The notes beneath the pieces are model-generated. The model did not search any database. It was not told where the DNA came from and was given only the letters and a program-made list of their open reading frames with translations. Shown here piece after piece: positions 24,578-33,264 of a DNA stretch of 64,000 nt. Made by a program: the position numbers and the translations under genes. Every line of letters starts with the position of its first letter. The first letter of the stretch is position 1. Origin of the DNA: Paraplanobispora takensis (GTDB lineage: Bacteria > Actinomycetota > Actinomycetes > Streptosporangiales > Streptosporangiaceae); assembly GCF_016863195.1 (NCBI RefSeq), contig NZ_BOOK01000014.1, forward strand, positions 62,001 to 126,000. The letters run 5' to 3'.

Positions 24578-25582
24578 GTGCTGATCGGTGACGTGGCCCG
24601 GCGGTCCGGGGTCAGCGCCCGGATGCTCAGGCATTACGACTCACTCGGCCTGGTGCGGCCGACGGGCCGCAGCGGCGCGGGCTATCGGGAGTACTCCGGC
24701 GAGGACGTCCGGCGGATCTTCCATATCGAGAGCCTGCGGTCCCTGGGACTGTCGCTGCGCGAGGTCGGGCGCGCGCTCGACGATCCCGGCTTCGCACCCG
24801 CGGAGCTCGTCGGCGACCTCATCCGTCAGACGCGCGAGCGCATCGCGGCCGAGACGGAGCTGCTCACGCGTCTGCGCCGGATCGACGCCGCGGAACCCGC
24901 CGGCTGGGAGGACGTGCTCCAGGTCGTCGCGCTCCTGCAGGCGCTGGGGTCGAAGAGCGCCGGCAACCGCCAGCGCGCGGCCCTGTCCGCGGTCGAGGAG
25001 GTTCCGCTCCCGGTGGAGGCGCTGGTCGAGGCGGCGCTGGGCGAAACGGACCCCAACGTCGCCGGAGCCCTCCGCTGGGCTCTGGCGCAGTCGGGCGATG
25101 ACGGCCTGGCGTTGCTGGCGGAGGGCCTCGGCTCACCGGCGGCCGAGGTGCGCGAGCGCGCCGTCCGGTCCATCGCCGAGATCGCGGGCGATGAGGCGAC
25201 CGCGCTGCTGCGGGAGGCCCTGGCCAACCCCGACGTCGTGGTCCGCAGACATGCGGCTCTGGCACTCGGGGCCCGTGGAGTGGCCGAGGCGGTCCCGACG
25301 CTCGTCGACATGGTCGTGGAGGGGACGAACGACGTCGACGCGGCCGATGCCCTGAACGCGCTGGCGAGCCGTTCCGCGCAGGCGGACCGGATCGCCGCCG
25401 GGCTCGTCGACCGTCTCGCCCGCGGCGACGTCGAACCGTCCGCGCGCCGGCGGCTGACCCAGGCGCTGGCCGACATCCCGGGAAGCACGGCGTCACGGGC
25501 CCTGGCGGATCTGTCACATGACGAGGACCGAGCCGTCGCGCTCACCGCGGCGTACGTCCTCGGGCTGCGCGACGCACGATGA
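24578..25582 (+). CDS. MerR-family regulator fused to HEAT repeats
   Basis: 334 residues. Residues 1-70 form a MerR DNA-binding domain (MLIGDVARRSGVSARMLRHY ... YREYSGEDVRRI). A linker helix to about 110 is followed by HEAT repeats to the end (VAGALRWALAQSGDDGL, VRERAVRSIAEIAGDEA, VRRHAALALGARG). Normal MerR proteins have a short ligand domain; a HEAT array in its place points to a protein or DNA signal rather than a small molecule. GTG 24578 has AGGAGGA upstream. It probably binds the pseudo-palindrome at 23856-23872 in its own promoter. Confidence 0.85.
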   Translation: MLIGDVARRSGVSARMLRHYDSLGLVRPTGRSGAGYREYSGEDVRRIFHIESLRSLGLSLREVGRALDDPGFAPAELVGDLIRQTRERIAAETELLTRLRRIDAAEPAGWEDVLQVVALLQALGSKSAGNRQRAALSAVEEVPLPVEALVEAALGETDPNVAGALRWALAQSGDDGLALLAEGLGSPAAEVRERAVRSIAEIAGDEATALLREALANPDVVVRRHAALALGARGVAEAVPTLVDMVVEGTNDVDAADALNALASRSAQADRIAAGLVDRLARGDVEPSARRRLTQALADIPGSTASRALADLSHDEDRAVALTAAYVLGLRDAR

Positions 25583-25618
25583 CGGATCTCTCCCGGGACG
25601 CCGGGGTGGAGACCGCGT

Positions 25619-25948
25619 TCAGGACATGAAGATCACGCGGTCGATCACGCCTTCCCTGACGCGGTAGGAGACCAGCAGGTCGAAGTCGCCGCGAGCGGTG
25701 CCGACCGCGTGCTCGTGGTCCACCACCCACTCACCCTCGGCCATCCGTCCCAGCAGGTCGGCGTGGCAGGACCTGGCGGTGAACTGCGGCGAGTACCGCT
25801 CGCGCAGGTGGTCATGGCCCTTGCCCTGGACCTGGTCACCGCTGAGCACGACGACGTCCTGCGCGTAGCACGCGATGAAGGCGTCGAGGTCGTGGGCGTT
25901 GTAGGCGTCGAGCTGGCGCTGGGCGAGATCGGAAGGCGTGGCAGTCAT
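25619..25948 (-). CDS. NTF2-like / SnoaL-type small protein
   Basis: 109 residues, typical of the cone-shaped NTF2 fold: DLAQRQLDAYNAHDLDAFIA, CYAQDVVVLSGDQVQ, and the strands EGEWVVDHEHAVGTA and FDLLVSYRVREGVID. Members include steroid isomerases, polyketide cyclases and many binding proteins; no catalytic pair can be assigned. ATG 25948 was preferred to one four codons upstream because the fold begins just after it. It starts 33 bp after acoC and could be cotranscribed with the aco operon; it converges with the MerR-HEAT gene. Confidence 0.8.
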   Translation of the reverse strand: MTATPSDLAQRQLDAYNAHDLDAFIACYAQDVVVLSGDQVQGKGHDHLRERYSPQFTARSCHADLLGRMAEGEWVVDHEHAVGTARGDFDLLVSYRVREGVIDRVIFMS

Positions 25949-25981
25949 GCCGCACAGCATCCCAGACCATCAAAACAGATC

Positions 25982-27085
25982 TCAGGACCCACCCGCCTCC
26001 ACGGCCTCCTCCACGGCCGCCACCACCGCGGCGGGCGCCTCCATGTGGACCATGTGCCCGGCGCCGTCGACGAGCCGTACGCCGGGCGGCCGGCCCGCTT
26101 CGCCGTACGGCAGGATCCGGTCGGACCCGCCCCACACCACCACCGTCGGGACGGCCAGCCCGGCGTGCAGGGTGGTCACGTCGATCGCCTGCCGGTCGCC
26201 GTCGAGCATGGACTCCGACACGGTCTTCAGCGCCTCAGCGACGCCGTCCAGGCGTTTGTAGCGCAGCAGGTCGTCCACGAGCCTGCCGGTGACCTGGCCG
26301 GGGTCGGCGAAGAGCTTGCCGAGCTGCGGTCTCAGCTCGCGCCGGGACGAGGCGGCGGCGAAGGAGCGGACGTATCCGGCGTCGATCTCCGTGCCGAACC
26401 CGGCCGGGGCCACCAGCGTCAGTGAGCGCACCCGGCCGGGGCGCGCGGCCGCGACGGCCGTGACCACGGCTCCGCCCAGTGAGTGGCCGACCAGGTGGGC
26501 GGGCGGTGCCCCGATCGCGTCGAGGAATCCCGCCACCGCGCCGGTCAGGCTCCCGAAGTCCTCCACCCGCTTGCCGGACCCGCCGTGACCCGGCAGGTCG
26601 AGCGCGTGCACGGTGTGCCTGCGGGCCAGCGGTTCCTGGACGAACAGCCAGGAGCCCTTGTCGCCGCCGTAGCCGTGCACGAGGACGATCACCTCCGGGC
26701 CCTCGCCCAGCGTGGCGTAGCAGATCTGCCGGCCGTCCGCCTCGACGGTGCCGAAGGCGGTCCCGGACTCCTCGGGGACGATCCCGGAGGCCAGCCGCTC
26801 GCGTGCCCCGGCGGCCATCCGCTCGACCTCCTCCTCGGCCGCGCCGGCCGGGGCGATCACCGCGATCACCGCTCCCACCGGGACCGTCGCGCCGACCGGC
26901 GCGACGATCCTGCGCACGACGCCCGGCCAGGGCGACTCCAGCACACCGTTGATCTTGTCGGTGTCGATCTCGGCGAGCTCCGTGCCCTCCTCGACCTCCG
27001 TGCCCTCGGAGACCAGCCAGGCGAGGATCTTGCCGGTCGTCATGGACAGGCCCCACTTGGGTACGGCCAGGCCCCGGACCGTCAT
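25982..27085 (-). CDS. acoC: AcoC-type dihydrolipoamide acetyltransferase (lipoyl + alpha/beta hydrolase)
   Basis: 367 residues. This is the E2 arrangement special to acetoin dehydrogenase: an N-terminal lipoyl domain (about 1-78, lipoyl-lysine motif EIDTDKIN), a linker that could bind E1/E3, and instead of the usual catalytic chloramphenicol-acetyltransferase-like core an alpha/beta hydrolase (about 120-365) with LVHGYGGDKGSW, GHSLGGAVV and a final GAGHMVHMEAP His. The start overlaps the acoB stop (ATGA). No E3 (lipoamide dehydrogenase) gene is nearby. Confidence 0.88.
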   Translation of the reverse strand: MTVRGLAVPKWGLSMTTGKILAWLVSEGTEVEEGTELAEIDTDKINGVLESPWPGVVRRIVAPVGATVPVGAVIAVIAPAGAAEEEVERMAAGARERLASGIVPEESGTAFGTVEADGRQICYATLGEGPEVIVLVHGYGGDKGSWLFVQEPLARRHTVHALDLPGHGGSGKRVEDFGSLTGAVAGFLDAIGAPPAHLVGHSLGGAVVTAVAAARPGRVRSLTLVAPAGFGTEIDAGYVRSFAAASSRRELRPQLGKLFADPGQVTGRLVDDLLRYKRLDGVAEALKTVSESMLDGDRQAIDVTTLHAGLAVPTVVVWGGSDRILPYGEAGRPPGVRLVDGAGHMVHMEAPAAVVAAVEEAVEAGGS

Positions 27086-28095
27086 CGCTTCCACCCGGCG
27101 ACGCTCTTGACGGCGTTGGCGACGCGCTGGGGATCGGGGATGTACAGGTCCTCCAGCGCGTCGCTGAACGGGACCGGCGTGTGCGGGGCGGTCACCATCC
27201 GGACCGGCGCCCGCAGCGCGCCGAAGGCCTCCTGCGCCACCAGCGCGCAGACGTCGGTGGCCATGTTGCACCGGGGCGTGGCCTCGTCGACCACCACGAG
27301 CCTGCCGGTGCTCTCGACGCTCTCCAGGATGGTGTCGGCGTCGAGCGGGCTGGTCGTACGAGGGTCGATGACCTCGCATTCGATCCCGTCGCCGGCCAGC
27401 TGCCCGGCGGCCTGCTCGGCCGTCCCCACCATCCGGCCGAAGGCCACGATCGTGACGTCGCCGCCCTCGCGCACGATGTTGGCCTCGCCGAAGGGGATGG
27501 CGTAGCTCTCCTCGGGCACCTCGCCGACGGTGTCGTAGAGCATCTTGTGCTCGCAGAAGATCACCGGATCGTCGTCGCGGATCGACTGGATCATCAGCCC
27601 CTTGGCCTCGTAGGGACTGGAGGGCAGCACGACCTTCAGGCCCGGGATGTGCGTGAAGATCGGGTAGAGCGCCTGCGAGTGCTGCGCGGCGGCCCGCAGG
27701 CCCGCGCCGTACATCGTGCGGACGGTCACCGGGGTGATCGCCCGGCCGCCGAACATGTAGCGGAACTTGGCCGCCTGGTTGAAGATCTGGTCGAAGCAGA
27801 CCCCCATGAAGTCGATGAACATCAGCTCGGCCACCGGGCGCATGCCCCGGGTGGCCGCGCCGATCGCGGCGCCGATGAACGCCGACTCCGAGATCGGGGT
27901 GTCGAGCACCCGCCCGGGGAAGCGGTGGTAGAGCCCCTTGGTCACGCCGAGCACGCCGCCCCACGCGTCGTCCTCGCCCGGGCTGCCCGCGCCTCCGGCG
28001 TTGTCCTCTCCCATGATGATGACGCGGGGGTCGCGTTCCATCTCCTGCGCGAGCGCCTCGTTGATCGCCTCGCGGTAGCTGATCGTCCTGGCCAT
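27082..28095 (-). CDS. acoB: 2-oxo-acid / acetoin dehydrogenase E1 beta subunit
   Basis: 337 residues. Typical transketolase-like E1 beta: MARTISYREAINEAL, VIIMGEDNAGG, DTPISESAFIGAAIG, EHKMLYDTVGEVPEE and the C-terminal VRMVTAPHTPVPFSDALE. It pairs with the alpha subunit encoded just upstream to decarboxylate acetoin (or a 2-oxo acid) on TPP. The gene lies between acoA and acoC, so acetoin is the best substrate guess because of AcoC; pyruvate or branched-chain substrates are less likely. Confidence 0.88.
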   Translation of the reverse strand: MARTISYREAINEALAQEMERDPRVIIMGEDNAGGAGSPGEDDAWGGVLGVTKGLYHRFPGRVLDTPISESAFIGAAIGAATRGMRPVAELMFIDFMGVCFDQIFNQAAKFRYMFGGRAITPVTVRTMYGAGLRAAAQHSQALYPIFTHIPGLKVVLPSSPYEAKGLMIQSIRDDDPVIFCEHKMLYDTVGEVPEESYAIPFGEANIVREGGDVTIVAFGRMVGTAEQAAGQLAGDGIECEVIDPRTTSPLDADTILESVESTGRLVVVDEATPRCNMATDVCALVAQEAFGALRAPVRMVTAPHTPVPFSDALEDLYIPDPQRVANAVKSVAGWKR

Positions 28096-28128
28096 GGCCG
28101 TTCTCCTCAGTACGCGGCGTACCGGTGG

Positions 28129-28168
28129 GTGACGTGGACGTCGGTCAGTACGTGACGTAGACGTCGGT
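28129..28168. repeat. Imperfect direct repeat over the acoA 3' end
   Basis: GTGACGTGGACGTCGGT at 28129-28145 and GTGACGTAGACGTCGGT at 28152-28168 are 16/17 identical, 23 bp apart. The second copy encodes the last residues of AcoA; the first lies in the acoA-acoB gap and would encode a similar ending, so it looks like a recent short duplication. Confidence 0.75.
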
Positions 28169-29113
28169 GGCGAGATCGCCCGGGTCCGGCCGCGGCGCGC
28201 TCTCGGCCTCGGCCACGGCGGCGTCGATCAGGGCGTCGACCTCGATGTCGACCGCGTCGAGCTGCTTGTCGGTCAGCAGATCCCGCTCGGTCACGCGGGC
28301 GCGGAAGCGCAGCAGGCAGTCCAGGTTCTCCCTGGCGTGGGTAACCTCGCCGGCGCGGTAGGTCTGCTGGTCGCCCTCGAAGTGCCCGAAGTAGCGGGTG
28401 AGCTTGACCTCGATGAGCGTGGGCCCGCCACCCTGCCGGGCGCGGGAGATCGCCTCGCCCGCCGCCTCGTGCACGGCGAAGAAGTCGAACCCGTCGACGA
28501 TCACGCCGGGCATGCCGAAGGCGGCGGCCCGGTCGGCGATGTTGTCGCAGGCGACCGACCAGCTGCTGGAGGTGGCCTCGGCGTAGCCGTTGTTCTCCGC
28601 GACGAAGACCGCCGGCAGGTGCCAGACGGAGGCGAGGTTCAGGGCCTCCAGCGTGGTGCCCTGGTTGCTGGCGCCGTCGCCGAAGAAGGCCACGCCGACG
28701 CCGCCGGCCCCCTCGTGCTTGGCGGCGAGGGCCGTGCCGCAGATGAGCGGCGGGCCGCCGCCCACGATGCCGTTGGCCCCGAGCATCCCCTTGGTCAGGT
28801 CGGCGATGTGCATCGAGCCGCCCTTGCCGCGGCACGACCCCGTGCCGCGGCCGTAGATCTCGGCCATCATGGCCTTGACGTCGACGCCCTTGGCGATGCA
28901 GTGGCCGTGTCCCCGGTGGGTGCTGGCGATGGTGTCGCGCGCGTCCAGGTGCGTGCACACGCCCGTGGCGGAGGCCTCCTCGCCCGCGTACAGGTGCACG
29001 AAGCCCGGGATCTCCCCGGTGGCGAACTCCTCGTGGACGCGCTCCTCGAAGGCCCGGATCGTACGCATCATCCGGTAGGCGTCGAGCAGCGTGATCTCGT
29101 CGATCTCTGGCAT
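28145..29113 (-). CDS. acoA: 2-oxo-acid / acetoin dehydrogenase E1 alpha subunit
   Basis: 322 residues. The TPP motif GDGASNQG ... VAENN is present (GDG-x-NN), along with IASTHRGHGHCIAKG (the TPP-contacting His) and the phosphorylation-loop region TRYFGHFEGDQQ. ATG 29113 follows a GGAGGG sequence. First gene of the acoA-acoB-acoC operon, 171 bp after the transporter ATPase gene of the preceding cluster; its own promoter is probably in that gap, which also holds a tandem repeat and a palindrome. Confidence 0.9.
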   Translation of the reverse strand: MPEIDEITLLDAYRMMRTIRAFEERVHEEFATGEIPGFVHLYAGEEASATGVCTHLDARDTIASTHRGHGHCIAKGVDVKAMMAEIYGRGTGSCRGKGGSMHIADLTKGMLGANGIVGGGPPLICGTALAAKHEGAGGVGVAFFGDGASNQGTTLEALNLASVWHLPAVFVAENNGYAEATSSSWSVACDNIADRAAAFGMPGVIVDGFDFFAVHEAAGEAISRARQGGGPTLIEVKLTRYFGHFEGDQQTYRAGEVTHARENLDCLLRFRARVTERDLLTDKQLDAVDIEVDALIDAAVAEAESAPRPDPGDLATDVYVTY

Positions 29114-29159
29114 GGCGTCCCTCCCGCCGTTCCCGGCCGTGCGGCCGGGCGTCGTGGGC

Positions 29160-29213
29160 CAGTGGGTGGTGGGGGCAGTGGGTGGTGGGGGCAGTGGGTG
29201 GTGAGGCAGTGGT
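29160..29213. repeat. 16-bp tandem repeat upstream of acoA
   Basis: CAGTGGGTGGTGGGGG at 29160-29175 and 29176-29191 are identical; 29192-29206 is a shortened copy and 29207-29213 a fragment. The purine/G-rich plus strand could form a G-rich structure on the nontemplate or template strand of the acoA leader. It lies between 47 and 100 bp upstream of the acoA start. Confidence 0.85.
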
Positions 29214-29240
29214 ACGCGCCGCGGGCCGTGCCGGGAAAGG

Positions 29241-29258
29241 GTTGCAGGGGGTTGCAAC
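29241..29258. promoter_or_regulatory. GTTGCAAC palindrome and adjacent TTGCA half site upstream of acoA
   Basis: GTTGCAG at 29241-29247 and the perfect 8-bp palindrome GTTGCAAC at 29251-29258. TTGCA half sites resemble a LacI-type operator (compare TTGCGCAA at 36287-36294 in front of the LacI gene). The site is 27 bp downstream of the MsiK-like gene, so it could act on acoA. Confidence 0.35.
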
Positions 29259-29284
29259 GGCACCGCCCGCTCGCGGGTGGATCG

Positions 29285-30478
<1,194 letters not shown>

Positions 30479-30502
30479 GGCTTTCCTCCGGGGGCTGGAT
30501 GG

Positions 30503-32383
30503 TCAGGCGAGCCGCCAGACCTGGAACGCCGGCCCGTCGCCGGGCAGCGTCACGGGTTCGCCGGGGGCGGCCCTGAGCGGGTCGGCCCCGCCGTACAGGT
30601 TGGGCGCCTCGCCGGTGAGGCCGAGGGGCGCGGCCGGCAGGCGCAGCGGCCGGTGCGGGGCGCGGGCGGCCAGGACCAGCAGCCGCTCGCGGGCGCTCTC
30701 CCGCAGGAAGCACAACGCGTCCCCGGCGGCGTGGACCCAGCGCAGGCCGCCCCGGCGCAGGGCCTCGTGCTCGCGGCGCAGCGCGGCCAGCCGGCGGTAG
30801 CACACCATCGTGCGGCGGTCCCACCGGTCGCGCCGGTGCCAGGGGAACGGGCGGCGGGCGTCCTCCCCGAGCCGGCCCTCCAGGCCGATCTCGTCGCCGG
30901 CGAACACCATGGGCGTGCCCACCATCGTGAACAGCAGGCCCGCGGCGACCTCCGCGACCTCGGGGGCGCCCACGACGGTGCGGATCCGCGCCGAGTCGTG
31001 CGAGCCCAGCAGCGACCACGAGGCGGCCGCCGAGCGCCACGGCACGGCGGCGGAGAAGGCCCGTACGGCGCGCGCGAAGGACTCGGCGCCCAGCCGGGGC
31101 GCCCGCACCGGCAGCCCGAGATAGTGGTGGTCCTGCGGTTCCGGCGAGCGCACCCACGCCCACAGCGGCCGGGTGAAGCCGGAGTAGTTCATGGTCCCGT
31201 GCCAGCCGTCGCCCGCCAGGTCGGCGGAGGCGTCGTGGCAGTGCTCGGCCAGCAGCAGCGCCTGCGGGCTGACCTGCCGCAGGGTCGCCCGAAGGCCGCG
31301 CGCGACCTCGGCGTTGACGTCCTCGGCGCCGTGCCGCCCGGCCATGTTGGCCACGTCGACCCGCCAGCCGTCGAGCCCGTAGGGCGGATCGAGCCACCGC
31401 CCGGCCACGGACTTCGGGCCGTCGAGCAGCCGGCGCCGCAGCTCGGCGGAGGTGTGCCGGAACTTCGGCAGGGAGCGGTGGCCCAGCCAGTCGGCGTACC
31501 GGTCGCTGCGCGGGCCGGCGAAGTAGAAGAAACGGCGCTCGGCGGCCTCCGGATCGGCCAGCGCCCGCCGGAACCACGGGTGGGTGTCGCCGCAGTGGTT
31601 GACCGTCAGATCGCCGAGCAGGTGCCAGCCGCGCGCGTGGACCTGCCGCGCCAGCCGTACGAGGGCCTCGTCCCCGCCCAGCAGCGGGTCCACCGCGTGG
31701 AAGCTGGAGGCGTTGTAGCGGTGGTTGGACTCGGCCGGGAAGAACGGCGTGAGATAGAGCGTGTCGACGCCGAGCGCGCCGAGGTGGTCCAGGTGCTCGG
31801 TGACGCCGTCCAGGTCGCCGCCGTAGAACTGGCGGCCGGTCGAGGTGCCCGTGGAGACGACGGGGTCGTCCCACTGCGCGGGCTCGGCCCACGGCGGCGG
31901 CGGGCGCCCCGCCGCGGCGGCGGAGCGGGCGAAGCGGTCCAGGAAGATCTGGTAGACGTACCCGTCCCTGGCCCAGTCCGGCGGCGGGTCCGCGGTGGAC
32001 AGTCGGAAGTCGGCCGTGTCCGGGACGTCGTGGGCGTGCACGCCCGCGCCGTTGAGCCAGCGGTAGCCGCGCGGGCCGCCGTCCAGCAGGAACCGGTAGC
32101 CGGTGACCGGGTTGCGCACCCGCAGGCCGCAGCGCCACCAGGTCTCCGCGGCGGTGACCCGGTCGAGGGTGCCCGCCGAGAAGGCGGGCTCGCCGTCGTG
32201 CGGAGATCTGATCCAGACCCGCTCGGCCCCGTCGGCGCGGGGCACGCGCACCAGCACCGTGACCGTGTCGCCCAGCACCGGCGCCTCGTCGGCGACGTAC
32301 AGCGCCGCGCCGTCGTGGTGCGGCGCGTTCAGCGCGGCGCCGTCGTGGTGCGGCGCGGGCCGGGGCCGGGCGGGGGAGGTCAT
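30503..32383 (-). CDS. Intracellular GH13 alpha-glucosidase / maltodextrin hydrolase
   Basis: 626 residues. After a 22-residue duplicated N-terminus comes a beta-sandwich domain (about 30-130) and a GH13 barrel. The conserved regions are readable: DLTVNHCGD (region I), GLDGWRVDVAN with the nucleophile Asp (II), LLLAEHCHD with the acid Glu (III) and LLGSHDSARI (IV). There is no signal peptide, so it acts on imported oligosaccharides, like neopullulanase, cyclomaltodextrinase or MalZ; the bond preference cannot be read. ATG 32383 overlaps the permease stop (ATGA), coupling uptake and breakdown. Confidence 0.9.
   Translation of the reverse strand: MTSPARPRPAPHHDGAALNAPHHDGAALYVADEAPVLGDTVTVLVRVPRADGAERVWIRSPHDGEPAFSAGTLDRVTAAETWWRCGLRVRNPVTGYRFLLDGGPRGYRWLNGAGVHAHDVPDTADFRLSTADPPPDWARDGYVYQIFLDRFARSAAAAGRPPPPWAEPAQWDDPVVSTGTSTGRQFYGGDLDGVTEHLDHLGALGVDTLYLTPFFPAESNHRYNASSFHAVDPLLGGDEALVRLARQVHARGWHLLGDLTVNHCGDTHPWFRRALADPEAAERRFFYFAGPRSDRYADWLGHRSLPKFRHTSAELRRRLLDGPKSVAGRWLDPPYGLDGWRVDVANMAGRHGAEDVNAEVARGLRATLRQVSPQALLLAEHCHDASADLAGDGWHGTMNYSGFTRPLWAWVRSPEPQDHHYLGLPVRAPRLGAESFARAVRAFSAAVPWRSAAASWSLLGSHDSARIRTVVGAPEVAEVAAGLLFTMVGTPMVFAGDEIGLEGRLGEDARRPFPWHRRDRWDRRTMVCYRRLAALRREHEALRRGGLRWVHAAGDALCFLRESARERLLVLAARAPHRPLRLPAAPLGLTGEAPNLYGGADPLRAAPGEPVTLPGDGPAFQVWRLA
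32301..32360. repeat. 30-bp tandem duplication in the glucosidase N-terminus
   Basis: 32301-32330 and 32331-32360 are nearly identical and encode the 10-residue repeat APHHDGAAL(N/Y) near the start of the GH13 protein. This is a short in-frame duplication in the likely unstructured N-terminus. Confidence 0.85.
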
Positions 32384-33264
32384 CCCTTCACCGCCCCCGA
32401 GGTCAGCCCGCCGACGATGTAGCGCTGCAGGAACTGGAAGAGCACGACCGTGGGGATCGCCAGGATCACGGCGCCGGCGGAGAAGACCCCGAAGTTCGCG
32501 TTGCGCTCGCCGGAGATGAGCCCGTACAGGCCCACCGCGGCCGTCTTCGCGCTGTCGTCGGTCAGGAACACGCTCGCGATGAGGAACTCGTTGACCGTGT
32601 TGATGAAGCCGAGCAGGCCGGTCACCGCGAGGATGGGCACGACCAGCGGCAGGATGATGCCGAAGAAGATCTGGGAGTGCGTGGCGCCGTCCACCTTCGC
32701 CGACTCGTCCAGGTCCTTGGGGATGGTGTCGAAGAAGCCCTTCATCAGCCAGGTGTTGACCCCCAGCGCCCCGCCCAGGTACAGCAGGATCAGCCCCCAG
32801 GAGGTGTTCAGGCCGATGGCCGGATACAGGTCGGTGATCTCGGCGAAGATCAGATACAGCGCCACGATCGCCAGGAACTGCGGGAACATCTGCACCAGCA
32901 GCAGGCTGACCAGCCCGATCCGCCGCCCCTTGAACCTGTAGCGGGAGAAGGCGAAGGCGGCCGCCGCGGAGACGAACATGGACAGCACCGCCGACAGGAC
33001 CCCGATGAGCAGGGTGTTGAGGAACCACCGCGAGAACGACGTGGTGCCGAACAGCTTGGTGAAGTTCTCCAGGCTCGTGTCGGGCGGGATGAGGGTCGAG
33101 GAGCTGAGCGTGCCCAGCGGGTTGAGCGAGGCGGAGACCACGAACAGGATCGGGAACAGGGAGAAGGCCAGCGCGAGCAGTCCGACGAGATGGCGCCAGC
33201 CGAACTGGCGCAACCAGCCGCCTCTGGCGCTGCCGAGCCGTACGACCTCGTTGGTTGCGGTCAT
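32380..33264 (-). CDS. Carbohydrate ABC permease, MalG type
   Basis: 294 residues, six predicted membrane spans. The cytoplasmic EAA loop that contacts the ATPase is ESAKVDGATHSQIFFGIILP (about 205-225). Topology and length match MalG. ATG 33264 shares one base with the stop of the MalF-type gene (TGATG), and the stop overlaps the glucosidase start. Together with MalF it forms the channel for maltodextrin or a related alpha-glucan oligosaccharide. Confidence 0.92.
   Translation of the reverse strand: MTATNEVVRLGSARGGWLRQFGWRHLVGLLALAFSLFPILFVVSASLNPLGTLSSSTLIPPDTSLENFTKLFGTTSFSRWFLNTLLIGVLSAVLSMFVSAAAAFAFSRYRFKGRRIGLVSLLLVQMFPQFLAIVALYLIFAEITDLYPAIGLNTSWGLILLYLGGALGVNTWLMKGFFDTIPKDLDESAKVDGATHSQIFFGIILPLVVPILAVTGLLGFINTVNEFLIASVFLTDDSAKTAAVGLYGLISGERNANFGVFSAGAVILAIPTVVLFQFLQRYIVGGLTSGAVKG

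Noticed and set aside
29160-29213. Possible CRISPR or phage attachment site from 16-bp repeats
   Set aside because: Direct tandem copies with no spacers, no integrase and no tRNA gene nearby.
29114-29284. Riboswitch in the acoA leader
   Set aside because: The region shows only tandem repeats and a short palindrome; no conserved riboswitch core that I recognise.
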